From NCBI GenBank assembly GCA_034770075.1, contig CM068383.1:10443778-10507777 (forward strand): 64,000 nt of DNA, written 5' to 3'. Positions within the stretch are counted from its first letter, which is position 1; each line of letters begins with the position of its first letter. The notes under the pieces are model-generated. The model was not told the DNA's origin. It did no database searches and saw only the letters and a program-made list of their open reading frames with translations. Origin of the DNA: Aralia elata (lineage: Eukaryota > Streptophyta > Magnoliopsida > Apiales > Araliaceae). Position numbers and translations under genes: made by a program. Shown here one piece after another: positions 1 to 10,631 of this stretch.

Positions 1-67
1 TATAAATATATTTCTAAAATTATAAAAATTGGGGTTAGTAATAAATTGTATATACTTTCTTTTGGTT

Positions 68-590
68 ATAATCTCTTCACCTATATTTTAGCAAAAATAA
101 TAAAAAGATTAGTTTTAAAAATGGTCAATTTGACTTTAAAAGGTCAAAATTGAGCAATTAATTTGGGACGGATGGAGTATTTTATTTCACATAATTTATA
201 CACGCGTGTGATATTTATATATTATAGTCTCTATGGAAGTTTTCTCTATAAGTTTGGTGTAATTGGGTCACAGCTTTTTTTCTTTTTACTCTTTCGTCCT
301 TACAACTTTAGATGTATTACTATTTTGTCCTTTTTAATATTAACTTTTTATATCTTTATATTTACTCCTCTAAATTTTATAAAATTTTTATTTTACCCCC
401 AAATAATTTACACACAGCGCGTGTGCGATAGCGAGTGGTACATATTATTAGGATGAAAGTGATGTTCATGTAAATATCTTCACCTATATGTTAGCAAAAA
501 TAGTAAAAAGATTAGTTTTAAAAATAGTCAATTTGACTTTAAATAGTCCTAGAAATATAATTAATTTGGGACGGAGTGAATATAATGGAT
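68..590. repeat. Two copies of a Stowaway-like MITE end
   Basis: A stretch of about 110 bases at 68-177 recurs at about 475-585 in the same orientation. Both copies begin near a 'cttcacctata' motif and end in a 'tgggacgga' motif that resembles the plant Stowaway terminal consensus. The opposite end of the first copy lies outside the window. I infer a nested or duplicated MITE; between the copies (178-474) there is only AT-rich DNA. Confidence 0.45.
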
Positions 591-1711
591 GAACCGGTAG
601 TGCCCTTGTACCACTTTTTAACATTCCAGATAACGTACGTTTGTTTGCTTCGTCAAAAATTCTAGTTACAAGCCAATGGCCCCACAGACTCACTCAAGCA
701 CACCTCATATTTACAACAGTTTTCCATGATTATAATTTAGCCAATAATAGAAGTTATATCGGTTTTTCCGGCACTGGACCATGAGATTCTAAATTAGTTT
801 ATATTAAGTTGTTGCAATTTAAAAAGAGTAATTTTAGGTGTTTTAAATTTTTGATATCAAATGATATGATATTGAATATTTTAATTATTAATTATGATAT
901 AGTCAATCACATAAGATCTACCTAATCGATAATATGATAACACATCATTTGAGACACTTTGTATTGTAAGATGTATCCACAACCAATGTACAATTATTAA
1001 AAATAAAAACTGTACCTCATCTGCATTCACAATTATGCAAATCTTACCGTTGCGACTACATATGTGGTTACTTGTTCTCCCCTATCTAGGAGTCATTTGT
1101 TTGTTTGATTTACTTAAAAAAAATGACAGCCAACAGGTCGTGAGTCTTTTGTTTGATAGACATCGCTTCTTAAAAATCTATCTGAAACAACATCCGACAA
1201 TTAAGGGAATAACTCTTTTGGGAATGTCAGTTGCTCCTGTTGGAAAAAAACGTCTCCTAATACTGTTGTTTTTGATAAATTAACTAAACGATAAAAAATA
1301 TCAGTACATGTCAAATAAGTTAAATATGCAATTCTAACAAAATAATAATTAATCACTACAGAAAATAAAAATATGAAAATAACCAAGCACAAGAGACAAA
1401 TTTTTACGTAAAAAACCCTTTTAAACTAAGAGATAAAAAAATCAAAGGACAACCTTCAAAAAATTCACTATAATAAATTAAGAAAATATAAAAATATCTT
1501 AATTTGAGTAAACACTCAAATTACCTCGCTATAATAGAATCCCAAACAGCACACTTAATTGTTTGTTCCTTCTCTCTCTCTCTCTCTATTTCAGTCGAAG
1601 CTATCTTTTTTTTCCTTCTCTCTTGACAATTTCTTGGTATCTCTCTCTCACCTTTTCCTCTCTCGGATGGATTTTATATTTTTGGTGTCTCACATGGCTG
1701 CCTTGGAGGCA
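591..1711. other. AT-rich intergenic DNA, no gene recognised
   Basis: I recognise no gene here. Short open frames exist (for example 1035-1283 on the plus strand, 82 codons) but show no familiar motif and have AT-rich composition like their surroundings. A CT-rich tract at about 1566-1665 resembles a plant 5' leader but no supported coding sequence follows it. Confidence 0.5.
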
Positions 1712-3007
1712 AGGTTTTCAGACCTAGACCGGTCATCGAAGCGAAAAAGGTACCGAGTGGATGAGTCATTGGTCCAACCAGTGGTCGAACCGTTATTGAC
1801 TCAGTGACCTCATTAATATATAAAAAATAAAAAATTATTAAAATATATTAATTATTATTATATATTATATATAATATTTATTAAATATGTAAAATTAATC
1901 GATTTATCTGTATAAAAAAAACTAAACTTATTTGTATAATATTTACTTTATACAATTCAAATAAATACTAAATATATATGAAAAGAAAGATCCTAAATCA
2001 AATAATACAAATGAACTTAAAGGGAAGGAATATGCTTTTGGCATATTCTACTCAAAACATCCAAGTTCCAACAAGTCCCTTCTTTTATAATATCATAGTA
2101 ACTTAGTAAGGGAATATGCCAAAAGCATATTCTAGTTAAAATCCTTTTTACAGAGTACAGAACTAAAGAACTTCTCATTATTTGCTCGGTATTCCATATT
2201 AAATACATATTATACTCCCCAAATTTGAGGTACAAAGTATGCAATACAGATTATACTCCCCCAAATTGGCAATACACAGAGAACACTTCTTTTGCTTGGT
2301 AGTTTATTGGTAGTTCATGGTTCATCGGTAGCCGTAGTTCATTGGCAATTTTTATTTTTTTTCTAAAGTAGGGAACCGGTTTAACTTGTGAACCAGTCAC
2401 TGGTTCGCTAGGTCAGGCGGTTCAACCGCCGGTTCGTCGGGTTTGAACGGTTTTTGAACAAAAATGGGTCATTGGTCCAAATAGGATTGTGCATTCGGTT
2501 ATAACCGAACCGAATAGCTTATTCGGTTATAACCGAATACCGAACCGAACTTATTTTTGCTATCTGAAATACTATCAGAATTAACAAATAACCGAATTAC
2601 CGAAAACCGAATAACCAAATTTACTATTCGGTTATTCGGATAATAACCGAAATTAAGGTCTATATTTCTCCAACAAAGAAAAGTCATTTCAAATTTCCAA
2701 TACAAGAGTTTCCAATCACAAAATTTTATCAATAAATATTTTTATTTTATTTTTTTTCTTATTCGGTTATTCGGTTAACCGAATAACAAAATTTTTAAAA
2801 CCAAACCCGAACCCGAAAACCGTATATTAAATCGGATAAAACCGAATTTCTAAAAATAACCAAAAAAATTCAGTTAAAAAAATTCGGTTCGGTTTTTCGG
2901 TTATAACCGATTTTTGCTCACTCCTAGGTTCAAACCGGACCGGAAGGCCGATCAGTTCTGATTTTTTCCAGTTCGACTGTCGATCCGGTCCAGGTCTAAA
3001 AATTATG
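1712..3007. mobile_element. Non-autonomous TIR element, copy A (unclassified)
   Basis: The left end (about 1712-1810, 'agacctagaccgg' motif) and the right end (about 2930-3007, whose reverse complement begins 'agacctggaccgg') form degenerate terminal inverted repeats rich in GGTTCAACCGG-type words. The same two end types occur in opposite orientation at 47250 and 48586-48798 (copy B), which is the strongest evidence that this is a mobile unit. The interior holds no coding sequence; 2485-2920 is a low-complexity array of 'aaccgaata / tattcggtt' words. Long degenerate TIRs suggest a MULE-like element, but I found no clear target-site duplication, so the superfamily is an inference. Confidence 0.45.
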
Positions 3008-3062
3008 CTTGGAGGTTAAATAGGCAAATGGCTTATTCACTTTCCAAGTTCCTGCCACCAAT

Positions 3063-3106
<44 letters not shown>
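3063..3106. repeat. (AC)n(AT)n microsatellite
   Basis: An uninterrupted run of AC dinucleotides passes directly into AT dinucleotides. Confidence 0.95.
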
Positions 3107-3212
3107 GAACAAAGTACAATTTGTACACATATTAAAAAAAATAAAAGTAGAGAAAAAAAGTAAAAAAAAAATTAAATTTATCCTTAGTAGTCCTACAAGA
3201 TTATATAAAGTG

Positions 3213-3217
3213 ATGAG
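3213..3217. other. Target-site duplication of the Tat element, left copy
   Basis: The pentamer ATGAG directly precedes the TG of the 5' LTR and is repeated at 21121-21125 directly after the CA of the 3' LTR. Confidence 0.9.
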
Positions 3218-5306
3218 TGTAGACACCCAAATTTTGCGTTTCCTTCTACTAACCATGACAGGAGGGCGAAATCGTCAATTGAACCGGCTTGCGGGAGCAA
3301 AGGAGCGGGCACAAGGGCGAGCGCCCGGCACCGCCGCAATGTTTTGGGCAACCCAAGTTTACGTGACAATAAAGCCGTCCGAGGCAGGCATTTCCGAATG
3401 AGGTGGCACGTCTCCCGAAAATTCCCGGACTGCAGAATACGAGCCTGTCAGCGAAAACCGACGTTGCGGCATGAAAATCGAGGCGTGGCACGAAAATCGA
3501 GAAAGTCAAGCCCGCCAGCCGCGGATAGATCTGCGGCCAAGTGGGTGCGCCAGCACGGAAACCAGGAAATCAGCACTACCAGCTGAGTGCGATGGGAGGC
3601 GCGCCAGCTGGCCAGCCGCAGATCCATCTGCGGCCAGCCGCAGATAGATCTGCGGCTGGCTTTGGCCAGCCTATTTAAGCCCAGCTTCGGGCAGCATACA
3701 GGAGGTTCAGCAGTTTGGCGGAAGAAGAAGGAAATCAGCAGCAGTTTTAGATCGGAAATAGGGAGAAATAGCACAAATTCTTGCAACAATTGAGAAAAAA
3801 AAGAGAGGAAGTTCCTTTGTTGTTAGATTATATCAATACATCTCATATTTCAATCAAACACACAAGTTTCTACACAATTTTGGTAGCATTTGCAAGGTGA
3901 AAATCTCATTATTTTTGCAACTTCTATCATGACATTTGGCTAATTTGATTGCAATTTTCAAGAATATTGTTGAACAATCATGGATTAGGGATTATTGGTG
4001 AGGGTTCCGTTGGAACAAAATTCTTCCTAATAATCCGATGATATCTAATTGATGAAATTTCTAGCTTATTTATGGGTATATATTAGGCGTAGCTTGATTG
4101 ATTGTATGTTTGGGATGTGTTAGGCAATCTACGTTGTTGTTATTGTAGTATTCATTTTGTGAGTATGTAATAATCGTGGTTGTGAGCCTAGGAATGCGAC
4201 CCCGTGGTCCAAATCCGATGATGGACGTTTTGATACATGTAATGGATGCAAGGTACTCGTTTTGTTGTAACATGTAATCGTTGGGCCTTAAAACGACGCT
4301 AGAGCGAGAATCGGGTTTAAGGCCCCGTAATAGTAAAATATGTGATTGTTGGCGTTAGGGGATATTTTGATGGCTTACATGCCCATGAATAGCCCCGACG
4401 CGTGTTCATGCTTGATTAAATCTTGTGACACAAAAAATTGATTTCAAAGCTAAACGATAAGATTTTCATAAAATCAATCAAAGTAGGGTATTAGCATCAC
4501 GAGGCTTAAAATTGAAAGTGCAAATGAATGTCGATTCCTCTTTAACGAGAAGGCAAAGAAAAATCGTTTTCCAAAACATCACACAAATTGATTTTATAAA
4601 TAAATGGCGTTTTACTAAACCTTGATACATAGGGCGAAAGAGATTCTAGAAATTGCCTACCATTTATGAAAGCAACGTATAAATCTCGATTCCTATTGTG
4701 GCTAAGGTTTAACAAACTCGTGTTTTACCAAAACAAACACTTAATAAAAATTTCATAGCTTTTATCAATTTAAAATCAAATCTTTCTCAATAAGAAAATA
4801 AGGCTTTCTCGTAAACATCGAAAAGACATTTCTAAGCACTCTCAAAACTAAAGCACTATTTTCCCTAAGAAATCCAAATGATTCTTTCATACAAACTCAT
4901 CACAACATTCATTTAGGCACACACCCACACACACGCACGCATATACGTTTTATGAATTAAAGGATAGGAAAAGCATCAAGATTGCGGTAACCGTGTTTCA
5001 CGGAAGTCGAGGGGTGCCTAACACCTTCCCCTCACTTAAGCAAGCCCCCGAACTCCATGAATCTCGATTCGCAGACCAATTAATTCGGAGTCACACATGA
5101 GCCAGCGATTTATAAAAAAACGAAAACTCGGATGAGTTGGTACATCCATTTCAAATATACCAACTGGCGACTCTGGTTAATTGGCTCATCATAAAAACGA
5201 TCTTTCAAAACTCCGTCGACATCAATGCCGATCTTTTCCAAAGAATCATTAAATCAAAAGGCAAAAAATTGGAAAAGACTAGAGAAGCGGAAACCCGGCG
5301 TCGACA
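3218..5306 (+). repeat. 5' LTR of the Tat element
   Basis: 2,089 bases, starting TGTAGACACC and ending GGCGTCGACA, matched by 19034-21120. It contains a TATA-like box, a cluster of self-complementary 'ccgcagat..atctgcgg' words at about 3515-3660, and an A/T-rich 3' half. The near-identity of the two copies marks a young insertion. Confidence 0.95.
3672..3678 (+). promoter_or_regulatory. TATA-like box in the 5' LTR
   Basis: The motif 'tatttaa' in a GC-rich context ('cctatttaagcc') is the only good TATA candidate in the LTR and would place transcription start near 3700. The same sequence is at 19488-19494 in the 3' LTR. Confidence 0.5.
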
Positions 5307-5308
5307 GC

Positions 5309-5326
5309 TGGCGACTCTGCTGGGGA
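5309..5326 (+). other. Primer-binding site, probably tRNA-Arg
   Basis: The 18 bases starting TGGCGACTC two bases after the LTR have the form expected of a minus-strand primer site (TGG complements the CCA end). The sequence fits a tRNA whose acceptor stem is GACTCTG/CAGAGTC with discriminator G, which resembles plant tRNA-Arg, the primer used by Ogre-type Tat elements. The tRNA identity is recalled, not computed. Confidence 0.7.
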
Positions 5327-6099
5327 ATCTTTAGAGGGCTTAAGCCGCGTTTAAATCGTGATGCTATCCTATCCTTTAAAATTCATAAAAATGTGTGTGC
5401 ATGCGATATTTTGATTTTTTACTTTTGTTGTGCGAATGTGTGTTTTGTCCAATAAATGAATGTTTGTATGGAATTGCTTTACTTTAAAAGTAATCATTTG
5501 CATACGGTGAGGACGATGAATGTGAATGTATGTTGAGATTGTACCTCCTCCTGAGGCGAACCCGTCGGTTGCTTATTACTGGACTCGATGGGGCTGCTCC
5601 CCGGAGATGGCTCAGGAAACGCACCACTCAAATCCGCTCCAATCGAAAGGACTCAAACGAGTAGATTGCGAAGATTTGGGAACCTTCATGCCGAAAAGCC
5701 CGCGAGAGTAACCCTAGGGTAGGTCAGCCTCAGATTAACCCAACGCAGGAAAAGTCTCTTCATGCCTTTTTACGTTTATATGTCTAAATGTCATGATCTC
5801 ATTCAATATTCATATATCCCTTTTCTGTGTCAAAAGAGATTACTAACCTCTGTGAATTGCAGGAAATAGTTGGGGGAGCATAATAAAGCCATGTTTAGCA
5901 TTTGTTATTACACTAAAGGACTACTAACTTTCTCTTTTACAGGGAAAGATTAAAAAACCCAAAAAACACCAAAAATTTACAGTTTTAGCATGCATCCATG
6001 TTTTCATTTCCCCAGGACTAAACTTCGAACCGTTGTCTCTGTAGGATTGCTCCTCAAACTCGTTCGCAGTCTAAGAAAGCCCAAAATCCTACATCTGAA
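5327..6099 (+). other. Untranslated leader of the Tat element
   Basis: 773 bases between primer-binding site and gag ATG. I see no supported gene; an open frame of 61 codons at 5526-5711 has no recognisable motif. A pyrimidine-rich tract ending in 'ccccag' at about 6005-6015 could be a splice acceptor, but no matching donor is evident. Confidence 0.5.
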
Positions 6100-7233
6100 A
6101 TGGCTGATATTCCTAATCATAGTTCCATATCTCGGGAAGAGTTTGATGACTTCAAAAAACAGATGATGGAAATGGCCACGATGCTAAAAGAGCAGTTCCT
6201 ACTCAGACAGGATCCGCCAAGCCAAGGACCACATAATATTCCACCACCAGGGGGTGACCAGAATCCTCCTAAAAATATTGTAAACCTGGGTAAGGATGAC
6301 CAACCCCAACTCAAGGACGAGCCAGTCATTACAAGGGCCGTTCCCATACCTAGCAGGACAGTGGTTACTATCCCAGAAAAAGGGGACAATGACGACCTTC
6401 GGAGAAAAATGAAACACATGGAGGAGACCATCCAATCTCTAAGGGGCATAGGCTCCCTGGGCAGGGTTAATTATTCGGATCTATGTGTTTTCCCCGGAGC
6501 CAGATATCCAGAAAAGTTCAAAGTTCCCGAGTTTGAAAAATACAATGGAAAGGGAGACCCCTATACACACTTGAAAATATACATTGGAGAACTCGGGTCT
6601 TATGCCGAAGACGAGGGGTTAAGAATGCAACTATTCCAGAAAAGCTTAACAGGGGAGGCAAGAATCTGGTATGCCCGCCTCGACAATGCCCGAATCCACA
6701 ACTGGGAGGAATTGGCCCATACCTTCTTAACCCAATACAGCTTTCAGGCCCAGATGGCTCTTGACAGGTACCAAATGACAAAGGTTAAAAAACAGCCTAG
6801 GGAATCCTTCAGGGAATATGCACAACGATGGAGGGGCATGGCCGCACAGGTAACCCCCCCGATGAGCGAATCAGAGATGGTAATGACCTTTGTAGACATT
6901 CAGGAGGCACCGTATTATGAGCGGGTCATCTCGGGGATTGGAAGACCCTTTGCTGAAATGATTAAACATGGAGAGATGGTTGACATGGGGTTGAAATCGG
7001 GTAAAATCCGTGATCTTACTGCTTTAGAAACTGCTGCCGAGCAAATACAGAATGGAAACTACGGTAGCACTTCCCGGAGGGTCCAAAAGAAAAAGGAGGA
7101 GGATGTCTCCCTCATCCTACAGGGGTCATCCAGAAAAGCAGAAGGTCATCCTCCGGTTGCAGGTGCAGAGGGGAGGGCCATCCCGACAGCCAAACTTCAC
7201 AGATCAAAGGGCAGAGGGGCGAAGAAGATATGA
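6100..7233 (+). CDS. gag: Gag, N-terminal and capsid part
   Basis: Capsid-type protein of the Tat element, expected to form the cytoplasmic virus-like particle. The 377-codon frame starts at the first ATG after the leader; a heptad-like acidic/basic segment lies near residues 10-35 and 90-115. The core (about residues 125-310) matches the plant retrotransposon gag family: the W-Y/W-x-W spacing around 'EARIWYARLDNARI', the 'NWEELAHTFLTQY' helix and 'ESFREYAQRWRGMAAQV' are typical. The zinc-knuckle part lies in the next frame (7052-9270), so the gag frame is broken or shifted between about 7100 and 7200; the real reading probably leaves this frame before its stop at 7233. Confidence 0.88.
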   Translation: MADIPNHSSISREEFDDFKKQMMEMATMLKEQFLLRQDPPSQGPHNIPPPGGDQNPPKNIVNLGKDDQPQLKDEPVITRAVPIPSRTVVTIPEKGDNDDLRRKMKHMEETIQSLRGIGSLGRVNYSDLCVFPGARYPEKFKVPEFEKYNGKGDPYTHLKIYIGELGSYAEDEGLRMQLFQKSLTGEARIWYARLDNARIHNWEELAHTFLTQYSFQAQMALDRYQMTKVKKQPRESFREYAQRWRGMAAQVTPPMSESEMVMTFVDIQEAPYYERVISGIGRPFAEMIKHGEMVDMGLKSGKIRDLTALETAAEQIQNGNYGSTSRRVQKKKEEDVSLILQGSSRKAEGHPPVAGAEGRAIPTAKLHRSKGRGAKKI

Positions 7234-9270
7234 GGCCTCGCAGAATCGAGTATTCACCCCGCTCGGGGAGCCGCTTGAACGGGTACTAGCGGTATTAGTA
7301 GCCCAAAAGAAAATAGTTGGTCTGGCACCACCAAGTGACCCAAAGGGTAGAAGGTTTGACCCGAGCAAACGATGTGCATACCACTCCAGTTCCCCTGGCC
7401 ATGATACACAAGATTGCTGGACGTTGAAGCATCGAATCCAAAACATGATAGACAGTGGGGAAATTGTGGTGGAACAACTGGACTCCCCGAATGTTAAAGC
7501 AAATCCCCTGCCAAGACATGATGGAGGGGGAGTTAATGCGACGGAGGCAGGTGAGGCTGGGGGGCCGCCAAGGTTGAACTATGTGCAGAAAATTGAGGAA
7601 TTGATCAACGTGATACATGATCATGGGAGTGCACGGGGAGCGCCCATCAGGTTGATAGGGATAAGTACAAATGGCATGGAAAGACCTGTCAAGTTGACAG
7701 CCCCGAGGCCCATCATCCTTGCAGCAAGGCCGCAACTCCCTATCAGTAGTCTGAAGACTGTACCCTGGAATTATGGGGGAATACCAGAGGAAGCGGCCAG
7801 TTGTGCTTCCGTGACGACCAAGGGGAACCCCTTATATCTTCCCGGGCGAGTCCTTGAGAGCCAAAGGAGAAAAAATGAAGAGGTTTCCGAGGAAAGGGCC
7901 ATAAAGTTTTTGAAAAGGATGGATCACCCAGAAACGAGGGGGATCCAGATTTTAAATGAGGAATCAACCCTAACATCAGTCATGGACTTGGTGTTGTCAT
8001 CCAGTGAGCATTGCAAAACCCTGACGAAGGTTCTGGAGGAGGCATTTGTGTCCAAAGAAATTAGTGAGGAGGGTTTCGGCCAGCTGGTAGGCCACTTATT
8101 GGAAACCGATGCAATATCCTTTACGGATGAGGACATTCCCAAAGAGGGAAGGGGGCACCGAAAACCGCTACACATCGCGGTAATCTCCTCAGGATATGTC
8201 ATGAATGGGGTGCTGATCGACGGGGGATCGGCATTGAATATATGTCCTCTCAGCACGCTGAAGAAAATGAACATCAGTCCCAAGCACCTACGGGCCAGTC
8301 ATGTGGTGGTTCGGGCTTTTGACGGATCCCGGAGGGATACCATCGGAGAGATAGAATTGCCAGTGGAGATAGGGCCCTGTACTTTTGATATATCCTTCCA
8401 AGTCCTAGATATTACGGCAAGCTACAACCTGCTGTTAGGGAGGCCGTGGATACACATGGCCGGGGCAGTTCCTTCCACGCTCCACCAACAAATCAAGTTG
8501 ATCATCGATGGGAATCTGGTAACAATCTCGGCCGAATGTGATGACCCTTCTCCTCCCAGGAGTGGCCTACCAGTAATCAATGTGGATGAGTCAGCGGCGC
8601 CTGCCAGCTTTCAAGCACTAGAGATTAGCACTCCCCATTATAGATGCCGGGGAGCTCCAGCTGTGAAACCAAGGGTCTCTCCGGAACTCACCTTTGTGGC
8701 AAGGGAAATGATTAAAATGAACTTCCAACCTGGACAGGGACTAGGGAAAAGCAGTCAGGGAATCACCGAGCCCATCCACCTACCACAGCAGATAGGCAAA
8801 GCAGGATTGGGATACCATGTGGGCGCAGTACGGGGACACCGTCAGGGTGCGACTCCGATTCGACTAGTTGGCAGTCCAGTGACCAAAGCCGACAATAAGC
8901 AGGGGATCAGCGGACCTGTGATTGGGGCAGGGAATGAAGAGTTAACCCCCACACGTAATGAGTCGGCCCGGAGGGAAAGTTTCCTGCGGGAGGTCGCAAA
9001 AGAGTTTGAAACCAAATGCTATATCCCCGGACAATCAACAAGCAGTAAGGAGGGGACGAATGTTATCACACCACCGGGAGCCCAACAAGTTGTACCTGTC
9101 ATCGATTGGGCAGGGCTGATTATTCCTGGAGAAGATATGGAGAAGGACCTAGGCGACGTATCCGTAATCATCGGGGAGGTATCCGATGTGAGGCCTTCCT
9201 TTATCCAGCGCATTTCATCTGACCTGACCATCGATAATTGGACCCAGAAACCAGTGATATCCAAACAAGG
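7052..9270 (+). CDS. pro: Gag zinc knuckle, aspartic protease and G-patch
   Basis: Open in the +1 frame relative to gag; the ATG at 7052 lies inside gag and is probably not a true start. A knuckle-like C-x2-H...G-H-x4-C array lies near residues 108-122 (CAYHSSSPGHDTQDC). The retropepsin-like protease centres on residue 390 (8219-8230): the motif is D-G-G-S, where most retropepsins have D-T/S-G; D-G/N-G is seen in related Tat proteins. A G-patch domain (about residues 546-588, 8688-8815, glycine pattern G-x-G-L-G-K) follows, a known Tat/Ogre feature thought to bind nucleic acid. The frame stops at 9272-9274, but a splice donor at 9271 allows in-frame joining to reverse transcriptase. Confidence 0.88.
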
Positions 9271-9439
9271 GTAAAAGCTCGACGTCAGGGTGGTCAACCC
9301 TAGAGGATGGGGGAATGAAGGAGTTTTATTTTGTTGTTGTTTTATTTCTGCATAATTGTGTCGTTTCTTCGTGTTATTTGAAATTGCGATCGTCGTGAAA
9401 AAATGATTTATATATGACAAGTATTTTGTTTCATGTCAG
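9271..9439 (+). other. Intron between protease and reverse transcriptase
   Basis: The donor 'aagg|gtaaaa' at 9271 and the acceptor 'tttcatgtcag|g' ending at 9439 define a 169-base AT-rich segment with three-frame stops. Removing it joins codon parts GG and G into glycine and puts the protease frame exactly in frame with the RT frame that starts TGT ACC CAT at 9441. A short pro-RT intron is an established property of Ogre-type Tat elements. Use of these exact sites is an inference. Confidence 0.8.
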
Positions 9440-10631
9440 GTGTACCCATTTGAGTAATCCTTGCCTAACAAATGGTCTTTCAAATTTGAATGATGATTAT
9501 GATTTTGACATTGAGCTGGATTTCGATTTAATGGGCATTGAACAAGACGAGACAGATTACGACGACGCACCTGACGAGATCAAAGGATGGGTCGAGGATA
9601 AACCCAAACCCAACTTGGACCAAGCCATCACCGTTGATATTGGAACCCCTGACAAGCCAAAGGAACTCAAGATAGGGACGGACCTCACCCCCAGCCAAAA
9701 AGCAGAAATAATTGAGTTACTAAGCCAATATGAGGATGTCTTTGCCTGGTCGCACGAGGATATGATCGGATTGTCCACCGACATTGTGGTGCACCGGTTA
9801 CCCATCAAGGAGGGTTTCAAGCCTGTCAAACAAAAATTGAGGAAATTGAAACCGGAGTGGAGCTTAAAAGTGAAGGAAGAGATCATCAAGCAGTTCAGGG
9901 CGGGAATCATTATGGTATCCACTTATCCTGAATGGTTATCCAATGTGGTCCCGGTAGCTAAGCCTGGAGGAAAGGTGAGGGTATGTGTAGACTACAGAGA
10001 TCTAAACAAGGCCAGTCTCAAGGATAACTTCCCGGTGCCTTTCATACACATCCTGGTAGATAACACAGCCCAGTACGAAATGTATTCTTTTGTGGATTGC
10101 TTCGCAGGATATCATCAGATAATAGTGGCAGAGGAGGATCGGGAAAAGACCGCATTCATCACCCCCTGGGGCACTTTCTGCTATAGACGACTGGCTTTTG
10201 GCCTCACAAACGCGGGGGCTACTTATCAGAGAGCCATGATGGCCTTGTTCCACGATATGATGCACAAGGAGATAGAGGTCTACGTGGACGACATTATTGT
10301 GAAATCGAAGGTAGAGTCCGATCATATAACTCATCTCAAAAAAAGCTATTCGATCGGCTCAGAAAGTATAATCTGAAACTCAATCCAGCCAAGTGTGCTT
10401 TCGGAGTACAATCGGGCAAGCTCTTGGGTTTCCTGGTTAGTGATCGGGGCATTGAGTTGGACCCAGCAAAGATTAAGGCCATTGTGGATATGCCGGCACC
10501 CCACACAGAGAAGGAGATAAGAGGATTCCTGGGGAGAATAAACTTCATCAGCCGTTTTATATCCCACTTGACGACTACATGTGAGCCGATTTTTAAACTG
10601 TTAAGAAAAGGGGTGTCCAAAGAATGGATAT
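9440..10631 (+). pseudogene. Reverse transcriptase, two frame breaks
   Basis: RNA-dependent DNA polymerase of the element. The open part (9440-10376 in one frame) shows the gypsy RT order: 'PEWLSNVVPVAKPGGKVRVCVD' region, 'DLNKASLKDNFPVP', 'FVDCFAGYHQI' with the first catalytic Asp, 'AFGLTNAGATYQRAM', and the Y-V-D-D box at 10281-10292. The frame then breaks at an A-run (about 10336-10343): thumb-region sequence continues in another frame to 10633, and a second break near 10625-10629 returns to the frame that continues into RNase H. Each break is one base net. Either this copy is dead or the homopolymer length is misread. No joined sequence is given. Confidence 0.9.

Noticed and set aside
1035..1283. 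Small plus-strand protein of 82 codons
   Set aside because: No recognisable motif, AT-rich, no codon or splice support.
2485..2920. Array of 'aaccgaata' words as a regulatory cluster
   Set aside because: Low-complexity interior of a TIR repeat; no adjacent gene to regulate.
9557..9922. Minus-strand open frames over gag-pol
   Set aside because: They mirror well-supported plus-strand domains; only the minus-strand frames at 13428-17182 carry recognisable domains.
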